Source of the DNA: Mortierella alpina
Taxonomy: Eukaryota; Mortierellomycota; Mortierellomycetes; Mortierellales; Mortierellaceae
DNA length: 64,000 bases
Direction of reading: 5' to 3'
Assembly: GCA_029449245.1 (NCBI GenBank)
Contig: JANATF010000011.1
Coordinates: 1,054,001 to 1,118,000 of the forward strand
Positions within the stretch are counted from its first letter, which is position 1, and each line of letters begins with the position of its first letter. The position numbers and the translations under genes are program-made. The notes beneath the pieces were generated by a model, which had not been told where the DNA came from, searched no databases, and saw nothing but the letters and a program-made list of their open reading frames with translations. Shown piece after piece: positions 24,701 to 33,326 of the stretch.

Positions 24701-27700
24701 TATCGGTAGTTAAGAAGAGAGCTGAAAAGTGGTGATCCAGAGGGTACACCACTGCATCGCTGGGCAAGAGCCAACGATGCGTGCTCGTACTCCAACAAGG
24801 CAGCAAGATCCTTTTGCACCGTTCGGACAGAATCCACAACACTGCCACCTTCCACATCGACTCGGAATGGCAGCGTATTAATGAACAGACCAAGTGCTCG
24901 CTCTGAACCTGACCCTCCTTGCATGCGTCCAAAGAGAACCGTACCAAAGACCACGGGAGACTGGCCGCTGGTGCCTGCCACCACCTGCGCCCACGCAAGA
25001 TGGCACAAGCTGGCAAGACTCACTCCAAGGCGCTGAGCATGGCCACGGAGTGTGTCATTCAGTTTCTGAGGGAGTGTCAAGTGCGCCTCGGTAACATCAG
25101 CACCGTTGTTGTAGATATCCGACAGTCCATACGGCAACGAGGGATTATCGATATCGCCTAACATTTTGCTGAAGAACCTCTCGTGCTCCTCTGCAGTGAC
25201 TCCAAGTCGACCCTGAGCAATGACATTGCGGAATGGTAACGGTGCAGGAAGTGATTCTCCCCGTCCGCTCATGAATTCCTCGACCTCTTCTTGGATGAAC
25301 TCCAGGGTTGAGTGGTCAGCGATGAGATGGTGCGATTGCTGTGCCAAGATCCACCGGCCGTCAACATCTTGGACAGCAGCGAAGCGTATAAGAGGTGCCT
25401 CGGACAGCGAAATGCGGTGCTGTCGAGGATCATAGATCTTCCTGACCTGGTCGAAGATAGGTCCATCGGCGATATCCAGCGACAGTTCCGTGATAGAAAA
25501 AGTAGCCTTGCGTAGGACAACCTGAACGGGTGAGGTCAGGCTCTCGTACATCACTGCCGTGCGCAGTATGTCGTGGCGGTCAACGACCTCCTGGAAGGCA
25601 GCTAGGTAGCGATCCAGCAAGCCTCGGGTGTCAAATGATGTGCAGTGTAGAAGCAAGTACGTATCACCCTTGGTAGCTAGCATGTGATGGAACAGGATTC
25701 CGTCTTGCAAAGCCGAAAGGGCATATATGTCCTGGATATTAGCCATTCCTCCAGGAACTTGAGCGACAATACGATCGATGTCGTCCTGAGCGATGTCGAT
25801 CAAAGGAAGCATTTCAGGTGTGATCATCATGGTGTCCAGTGTAATGGCGTTCAACGGCACCTCAATGACATCATAGTGCATGCCAAGAGACACCGCCAGT
25901 GAACTCAGCACAGGGTTTTCGAACAGCGCGCGCACCGACAGGTTCAGCTCAAGGCGGTGTAAGCGTGCAATCATTTGGATCGCAAGCAAAGAGTGACCTC
26001 CGAGCATGAAGAAGTTGTCGTGACGTCCGACATGATCAACCTTGAGGAGGTCGCACCAGATACTGGCCAGTGCAATCTCTACATCGCCTTGAGGAGCAAC
26101 ATAATCCTTCGTAGCGAATGACTTGTTATCGGGCTTGGGGAGTGCACGGCGATCGATCTTGCCGTTGTTAGTCAGAGGGAAGGCATCCATGCGCACAAAT
26201 GCTGACGGGACCATGTACTCGGGCAGAGCGGCTGCAAGATGCTCCCGAAGGGCTGAGACAAGGTTGTCGTCGGGTTCCGACACAACGTAGGCCACCAGAT
26301 GCTTGTCACTTCCCTCTCCGATCGCGAGCACAGCAACTTCGCGAACCTGAGGATGTTCAGCAAGGCGAACTTCGACCTCGCCAAGCTCAATGCGGAATCC
26401 GCGGATCTTCACTTGGTCATCGTTGCGGCCCAAGAACACAATGTTGCCGTCAGACATGTAGCGGACCAAATCACCAGACTTGTACATGCGAGCGCCTGGC
26501 ACATTGCTGAACGGATCAGAGAGGAACCGCTCAGCAGTGAGATCTGGGCGGTTGACATAGCCATTAGCAACGCCAGGTCCACCAATGTACAGCTCTCCAA
26601 CTACTCCAACAGGGACAGGGTTGCGGTACTTGTCGAGCACATACGTCCGAGTATTAGAAATGGGGCGACCAATCGGCAGGCGATCCAACTGGCTGGACGC
26701 ACTTGTGAATTCGTAAGTTGTACTGTGCACAGTCACTTCCGTGGGACCGTATGCATTGACAAGACGAACGTTTCCGCCATGACGTTGCATCTCCGCGAAT
26801 GCCTCGACCAAACCTTGCTCTCCTGCGCAGGCAAGATACTTCAGCTTGGACAGCGACGGTCCAATGATGGAGGCATACTGGTGGAACAGAGCAGTGGTAA
26901 AGAGGAGGGTGGTGATTTGGTGGTGATCAAGAGCTGCAGCAAGGCGATGCGGATCCAAATATGTGTCGTTGTCGATGATAACCACACGAGCACCATTCAA
27001 CAGTGGGGTCCAAACGTCGAATGTGTTGTGGTCGAAAGCCGGATTGGAAACAAATGCTACACGATCCTCTGAGTCCATTGGTGCAAAGCCGTTGTTGATG
27101 ACAAAGCGAGCAATGCCACGGTGGGAGACCATCACACCCTTGGGACGACCAGTTGACCCAGAGGTGTACATGATGTAAGCTGTGTCCAAACTTGAAGCGG
27201 CAGGTTGCACAATCCTGTCGAACGCTACTGGACCTGACATAGCAAAGTACGGTTAGCAGATGTTCTTCACAACCATTACCCATCGAGACTTCCCGTTACT
27301 CCGAGCACCCCCAACAGTGGAAACATTAAAGTACCTTGCATTTCTTCCATGTCTTCGTGCTTGGCGCTGAGTCGAATCACTGGAGTCTGAATCTGTTCAG
27401 GGATATGCATCTCGTCGTTGGTGATCAGCAGCTTGGCTGCACTGTCCGATGCAATGTAGGCTTGTCTGTCCACTGGTGCCTTGACATCGATTGGAACATA
27501 TGTCGCTCCGACCTTGAGAATTGCCAACTGAGCAAAGATCAACTCGAACGACCGTTCCAACAACATCGCTACATTGTCGCCTGGCTTGACTCCCAAATCA
27601 ACGAGCTTGTGGGCGAGGCGAATGGCGCGATTATCCAATGTGCGGTAGGTCATGAAACGGTCGCCATGCCCGACGGCAACCGCAGCAGGTGATTTCTCCA

Positions 27701-29292
27701 CTTGGTCCTCAAACAAGTGGTGAATGCAGCGATCACCTGGGTACTCTGCAAACGTTTCGTTCCATGTGTCGAAGATCAGCTTCTTCTCCGCAGGAGACAT
27801 GATGTCAAATAAAGCGACTGTCTGACTAGGGTTGGCCAACATGCTCGTTAAGACCGTCTCCACGTAGCCCGCGTATCTCTCGACCGTGTCCGCGTTGTAC
27901 AAAGCGGTGGCGTAGTGAATGCTCAGAGAAATACCATCCTCGTCTTGCAGCATATGCAGCCCGATATCACGCTGCACGGAGACAGAGTCGGTCGTCGGTT
28001 GAGCAAGGTCCCCGTTGTGTGAGTAGAATGCAACTTGGAACGGCAGAGTGTCATGAAGCTTGACTGAAGGAATATCGCCTGCAACATGAAGCGCATTTTT
28101 TACACGCTCTAGCAGCTGCAATGAGTTTGGCTCTCCAGAAAGATCAACGAGTACAGGTATGGCATCGGTTGGCAAGCAGTTCTTGTTCTCACTGCTGATG
28201 CCAATGACGAGGGTGTCTTCGCCGGAGAGTCGAGACAAAACAACGCCCCAGGCGACAAGTGCTACAACTGTAAAAGCTGCACCGTTGTCGTGCCCAAGAC
28301 TTGCAAGATGCTGTATCTGTGACGTTTCTAGATGTAGATAACACCTTGCTCCCTCAACGGCATGCTCGGCAGGGCGGTGACGGTCGGTAAGGAGATTGAG
28401 CGATTGGATGGCGGCATTGATCGGAGATCTGAGCCGGTAATCGAGCAGAGTTTTGAAGCCCTCTTTGGCAGCGAGCTCATCTTCCAGTTCAACAGCTTGG
28501 AAGGTACTGACTGAAGTCGAAGTCATAGGCGTGGAAGGATAGCTGTTTACACATAGAAGCCTTAAAATGATCAGCGCTGCTCTCAGGGACTTTGACAGTG
28601 TACTGCACCATTAGAAGAGGAGCCTTTGTGCTTTGAGTCACATACCTTCGGCTAACCGCCGTGTTCGGGGTGCTCGTACCAGAATCGCCTGAGGGTGGCT
28701 CAGGGCTGCCCAACCTAGGAGTGTTGACAGCCTACACCAAAGTGAAAGGGATAACCAACTGTTAGCATTTACACGCCGTCCCCTGGAAAGCTGGAAAGCT
28801 TGATCAACATCTCTTCTCATTACCGTATCGGTGTCATTGTTCGTGCTGGTCCTTTCAGCGGCATGCCCAGCATAGACACCACCGCCCGAGATAGAAAGAC
28901 CGTGGACGACGTCGACATCGACCGCCTCTGTTGAAGGCAAAAAAAAATGGAAGGAAGTGAGGACAAGAGAAAGTTCATTGTTTCGGCAAGCTGGAACATG
29001 AGAAAATCTGTACCATAGGAGATAGCTTGCTTGATATGATCAACCTTGCCCATTGTGTGTTGCTGTGGAATGGTAAAAAAATGTTAGTTTGCAGAGCACG
29101 TTGCATGTACTGCCCCCTGGAGATTTGAATGCACTTACAGCCAACGTCTCCGTAAGTTCCAAAGCGTCAGAGAGGCGCAGATTGCCTTCACTATTAGATC
29201 GTGAAAAGAATCATCAGCAACAACCTTTCGCCATGTACAAAAGTTTTTCTTGTTTATCTGGACACTTACATGTCTTCCAAAGGGTTGAACAT
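11738..29292 (-). CDS. Pentamodular bacterial-like nonribosomal peptide synthetase, C*-A-T-(C-A-T)4-TE
   Basis: This is one gene, not six. Body exons 28542-27335, 27233-23991, 23889-20644, 20543-17298, 17196-13951 and 13851-11738 join without a frame break and give 5,428 residues from the ATG at 28526. Five small upstream exons (29292-29270, 29190-29139, 29062-29014, 28927-28824, 28731-28646), with GT-AG introns of 76-103 nt, add about 110 residues; the true start remains uncertain. Each module activates an amino acid (A), loads it on a phosphopantetheine Ser in GGHSL (T) and joins it (C). A terminal thioesterase releases the chain, probably by cyclisation. Internal C domains carry HHMLAT-GD, the dual epimerisation/condensation signature, so D residues are expected. 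Domain style and linear order are bacterial, matching the horizontally acquired NRPSs reported from Mortierella alpina. Modules 2-4 are almost identical. The product is not identifiable from sequence alone. Confidence 0.9.
15880..19055 (-). other. NRPS module 4: dual E/C4 - A4 - T4
   Basis: C4 covers about 19055-17800 with HHMLATEGD and [10 protein letters not shown]4 spans about 17760-16075 with the intron 17297-17197. The T4 Ser is at about 15952. Sequence around the intron matches module 2 exactly where I compared it and differs from modules 1 and 3. Confidence 0.85.
19230..22400 (-). other. NRPS module 3: dual E/C3 - A3 - T3
   Basis: C3 covers about 22400-21145 with HHMLATEGD and [10 protein letters not shown]3 spans about 21105-19420 with the intron 20643-20544. 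The T3 Ser is at about 19299. At protein level this module is almost the same as module 4. Confidence 0.85.
22570..25749 (-). other. NRPS module 2: dual E/C2 - A2 - T2
   Basis: C2 occupies about 25749-24496. It has HHMLATKGD, the dual E/C hallmark, and HHLIADHST as the active-site HHxxxD; it is the most divergent of the internal C domains. A2 spans about 24453-22770 with the intron 23990-23890. The T2 Ser is at about 22645. Dual E/C2 would epimerise residue 1 before condensing it with residue 2. Confidence 0.85.
25921..28526 (-). other. NRPS module 1: truncated C - A1 - T1
   Basis: The first C domain covers only the C-terminal lobe, about 28450-27840, and lacks the catalytic HHxxxD half; it cannot be a working condensation domain. 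A1 runs about 27790-26118 across the intron 27334-27234, with [11 protein letters not shown] and [18 protein letters not shown]. The T1 phosphopantetheine Ser is at about 25992 (LGGHSLLAI). The A1 core is identical to A2-A4, but its C-terminal subdomain and T1 are distinct. Confidence 0.85.
28543..29292 (-). other. Intron-dense 5' leader of the NRPS gene
   Basis: Six short coding pieces separated by five GT-AG introns (29269-29191, 29138-29063, 29013-28928, 28823-28732, 28645-28543) stay in one frame and run into the truncated C domain. The encoded segment of about 110 residues starts [16 protein letters not shown] and becomes Ser/Thr/Pro-rich ([15 protein letters not shown]). No known domain is recognised. 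The ATG at 29292 sits immediately after a possible TAG acceptor, so it may be either the start codon or the beginning of an internal exon. Confidence 0.6.
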
Positions 29293-31900
29293 CTACATTT
29301 GTTTTGTTTTGTTTAGGAAGCGTGGAGTTAGATTTGTGAGTAAACTCTCTTTGAGTGCCTGAGACTCTTGCAAACTTGACTGTATTAGGATTTTCATTGA
29401 CATTGTGAACAGAAATCAAGACCATACCCTGCTGGTCTAAGTATGTATGTGGTAACAGAGGTGGAATTTGATGGGAAAGACTCTCCCTCTCGAAGCCTTT
29501 TTATTATCGAGCGATAGAGCTTGGCTCTCTTTTGCCTTTTCCTCACAACAGACGAACAACCATGAATGCAACAGCCGATCTGTGTCACGAAAGTGTAAAG
29601 AAACTCACAGAAAAGAGCGCCCACATTGGACCATTACCATTCGCCTTTGCATTGCAATCAACTTTGGCAGGTCCAAACACTATTGTGGCAAGAACTATTG
29701 CGGCATAAACTATTGCGCCATAGAACTTCATCCCAGGGCGCAATCTTTTGCACGCTCTTGCGTCTTTAACGCAAACCAAACGTTTTCGGGGGTTGAACTT
29801 CGCCCATTGTAGCAGGTACACCATCGTGAACGCGGCTCCTCAGGTTGTGTCACACACGAGTAAGATGTTATCGGAAGAATGCCATGCGTCTTGGCAATGC
29901 ACACAAACTTTAGCATTGGTAGTCTATTGCCAGCATGGAAATACAAGAGTGCCTTGAAAGGCACTCTGAAATGTACTTTCTCGGGATCTCGGAGACCGGT
30001 AACCGAGATAGCGCGACAGGAGAATTACATCCTTCTCATCCACAACATGCCTTATGTTGATCGTCAAAATTTATAATAAAATCTGTTATTCATTAGCTTT
30101 GTCAGGTTCGACGCTCCCACAAACAACGCAAGGTTACGTTTCTTTATTAGCAACCTACCGTGAACTGTGCAACGTGCTGTACGACCTACCGTAAACTGTG
30201 CAACGTGTTGTACTTTGCGATTAGTTATATTCAGGGTGCTTGTGTTTGGTGAGGGGGCAAGAAAACAACCAAGACGATGCAAGAAATCAAAATCGTGGCG
30301 TCTCATGGACTCTCGCGTTACACAAGTCGCACCGCGTTACACAAGTCGCGCCATTATCGTCGAATGAGAGAAACTACACCTCAAAATAAGTAGTAACACA
30401 CACAAGCTGCAAAGGATTATGGCTATGTGGCACAGAGAAATCCATGAGCAAGCAAGCTGTAGTTTAATTTCCAATTCTACGCGGAACAGGGTAAATAGTC
30501 TAGTCTTCTAGTCTATTGAACCTCAGCCCCCGCTGTGGTGTTTCCACAATAGAGGGAGGAGGCAAAGTTTCAAAGTGGCCCCGCATCGACTGGTCTGGAC
30601 ACTTGACCTCAAGAAGATAAATTTAGTATTTGATGTGTGTGGTGGCGCGGCCAGAAGCCTGGTTCACTGGGAATCGAGCTCTGGTTTGCTAAGCGTGGGC
30701 TTTCTGTCCTTGCTGCCACAAGCGGAATGAGAGAACGCCCATCGGAATGGTCTATGAAACCCATCGACGTTGCTCCATATGCGCTCACTTGAGTGCGAGC
30801 TGCTCTATTACCCGATTATTGCATGTCCATCCAATTCAATCGATTACATCCCGATTCGCCTCTCACGATCGTTCACTTGCTTCAGTTTCGTGTCTATGGA
30901 GGAGATACTTGGTCAGCTTCACCGTTGGCAGGTTCTTTGCATCTAGACTGGTAATGTTGAGAATCTCTTGTTCGGAGTTGCTGGCGGGGATAATCCGAGT
31001 AACCATCCCGCATTGAACCAATTATTCTGCTCTGAACTTCTGGCATAAGGACTAAATATTATATAAGTGGGGGCGAGTTGTTTTGTCACTTCTTGGCCAG
31101 AAAACAAAGCACCAAGAGACACAGCTGAAACAAATGATTCAAGAAACGCTATGAGTGTCTCGTTAACTTAGAGTAATTCATCACGCTACTGGTTGAATTG
31201 AAATATAGGGATCGTAGGAGCAGAGAGCGACGCTTTATATGAGTAGATCGCCATCGACAGGAACTTCGGTCAAGTTCTCGATGCTCCACTACAAGGAACG
31301 CCATTACTTACCGCGGGAATATTACCGACGAGCAAGCTTCAGAGCTTCAGCATCAGTGACTATACTGTACCTAACAGATGTTCAGTTGCGAGTGACCAAT
31401 CCACTACTCCGCCAATCCGGCCTTGTTCATTCACCTGACGTTGCCCATCAAACCTCTGACCTTGATAGCATCCTTTTATGCAGCCCTTTGGAGAGCTTAT
31501 TCTAACTTTCTATCGGTACAGTTGGGTTATAGTATTGTGTCGGCAGTTGAATGCAATGATAAAGATGCCCTTGTTTTGCAGCAAGAAGTCCAGCTGGCTG
31601 AGATTCGGGGCGATGATGGCCATTTGAGTAGGGAGGGAGGGCGCGTGCAAGAGAGAACTGGTGGACGATGGACATGTTTGGTGGAAATTGGGGAGGAACA
31701 AGAAGGAGAAGTTTGATACCCTTGCATAGTTTTACACACATTCAGGCCAAATCTCTCAAAGCACCAACATTGCCATGATCATGATATGGATCGTTACTAA
31801 GAGGAATGAGGGAAATAGACATACGCGTATGCTCATTCTGGCTATATTGTTGATGCCAGGCTCGCAGAAAAGGCATCTGGGCGGTTGACACTCGCTTAGG
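29293..31900. other. Gene-poor spacer with short minisatellites upstream of the NRPS
   Basis: No convincing gene is visible. Short tandem repeats occur: three copies of (G)AACTATTGYGGCA-like units near 29676-29722, two roughly 29-bp copies of CCTACCGTRAACTGTGCAACG at about 30156-30212, and two 19-bp copies of CGCGTTACACAAGTCG at about 30312-30350. A TATATAAG lies near 31059 but no gene follows it. The part next to 29300 probably contains the NRPS promoter and 5' UTR. Confidence 0.45.
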
Positions 31901-32059
31901 ATTTTTGGAGGAGGGCTGCATGCATCCCCGATAAACACCAATTTACCTAGTTCCTTCCGCAACCATCCACCTTTACCTGCTTGTTCGATGCGGTCTCTCC
32001 CTCAGGGCACACACGCCTCCTCACGCGCCCAGGCATCCACCCTTCCGACCCTGGGCGCG

Positions 32060-32830
32060 GTATGGCAAGTGTTGCCAATTTATTCGCGTACAGTACTGAA
32101 GAGGTCGGCTTTCAAAAAAAGTACGTTCTGCCTTTCTGCGGCGCTGTTCTAAGCATGTCTGTGCGACAAAAATTGCCTTTTGTGAGAAAGTGTAAACTTC
32201 GCGGTATGGCAAGCGTTGCCAATTTAGTCACGTTCTGAAGTGGTCGGCGTTCAAAAAAGTACGTTGTGTCCTTCTGCTATGACGTTCAGAGTATGTCTGC
32301 GCGACCAAAAATTGCTCTTTGTGATTTGTGCGCAACTGTAAACTTTCTTTGCCTTGCAGCAATGGGCAGGGTATGGCAAGCGTTGCCAATTTAGTCACGT
32401 TCTGAAGTGGTCGGCGTTCAAAAAAGTACGTTGTGTCCTTCTGCTATGCCGTTCAGAGTATATCTGAGCGATCAAAAATTGCTCTTTGTGTGCGCAACTG
32501 TAAACTTTCTTTGCCTTGCAGCAGTGGGCGCGGTATGGCAAGCGCTGCCAATTTATTCACGTGCTGAAGTGGTCGGCTTTCGTTCCGCCCTTCTGCGGCG
32601 CTGTTCTAAACATGTCTGTGCGACAAAAACTGCCTTTTGTGAGAAAGTTTAAACTTTCTTTGTCTTGCACTGAGCGCGGTATGGCAAGCGTTTGCCAAGT
32701 TAGTCACATTCTGAAGTGGTCGGCGTTCAAAAAAGTACGTTCCGCCCTTCTGCGGTGCTGTTCAAAGCAGTTCTGTGCGACAAACAATTGATCTTAGTGG
32801 GAAAGTGTAACCTTTCAGTGTCTTGCACCC
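32060..32830. repeat. Five tandem repeats of 144-167 bp upstream of the ABC transporter
   Basis: Copies start at 32060, 32204, 32371, 32533 and 32679, each with GTATGGCAAG followed by the bases for a short GTTGCCAA core. Shared internal landmarks are CTGAAGTGGTCGGC, AAAAAGTACGTT and a closing CTTTGCCTTGCA. Spacings are 144, 167, 162 and 146 bp. Copies differ by small indels and substitutions. The array ends about 500 bp before the transporter ATG. Confidence 0.85.
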
Positions 32831-33326
32831 TTGCATTTCATCACGCCCAAGCTCTCTCCATGCACCCTGCTAGTCTATTGGAACACTATGCGGCTTTTTT
32901 AAACTCGAGCGATTTAATTGAAGAGTCATTTCCTGTCCACAGCGAGCACGTCAGCTTCCCGATTTTTCGCCCATACGGGCTCTTTCTCCCCCATCCACCC
33001 TGTCTATCTCTCCTGATGGGAAATTGGTGGTGGGCTGGGTGTATTGTTGACAGTTGTACGATGTCCCCTCGAACACAAATAAAACTGCATCGACGAAAGG
33101 ATGAACGCTCAGAAGAACACAGCAGTGAGTTCTCCCGTCTGACAAATGCTTGGACGAACAAACACAACGGTGGGCGGCCATAAAAAGCCTGGGCGCAACA
33201 GCATCGCCATGTTAAGGGAGCCATCTCTCACACACGTACACACCCACAGGAACTCTGTCTTCGATTCCTGCTCTATCGTCCAAAAGTACCCTCTCTTCCT
33301 CCGCCTTCACGGTCGCTCCCTACACC

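Larger units (their letters stand above)
13852..27334 (-). repeat. Tandem 3.34-kb NRPS module repeats, each including the same intron
   Basis: Exon ends at 27233, 23889, 20543, 17196 and 13851 are spaced 3344, 3346, 3347 and 3345 bases apart. Long stretches of the units are identical at nucleotide level, including intron sequence and the downstream A, T and C coding. The first and last units are partly diverged and look like mosaics. The array is prone to unequal crossing-over and to assembly collapse. Confidence 0.9.

Noticed and set aside
12857-27072. Repeated plus-strand open frames of 120-300 codons opposite the NRPS, recurring in each module.
   Set aside because: They recur because the modules repeat and are antisense shadows of A and C domains. 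No start context or homology supports them.
11738-28526. Reading the NRPS locus as six separate single-module genes.
   Set aside because: Each apparent gap is a 99-101-nt GT-AG intron that keeps frame. The apparent ATG starts lie inside introns and each would begin in the middle of an A domain.
29585-29824. Minus-strand frame with a membrane-like stretch AIVYAAIVLATIVF upstream of the NRPS leader.
   Set aside because: The hydrophobic stretch comes from three tandem copies of a short AACTATTG-type repeat, and its splice phase does not fit the NRPS leader.
32060-32830. CRISPR array.
   Set aside because: The units are long (144-167 bp), diverged throughout and lack the short-repeat/unique-spacer pattern; the genome is eukaryotic.
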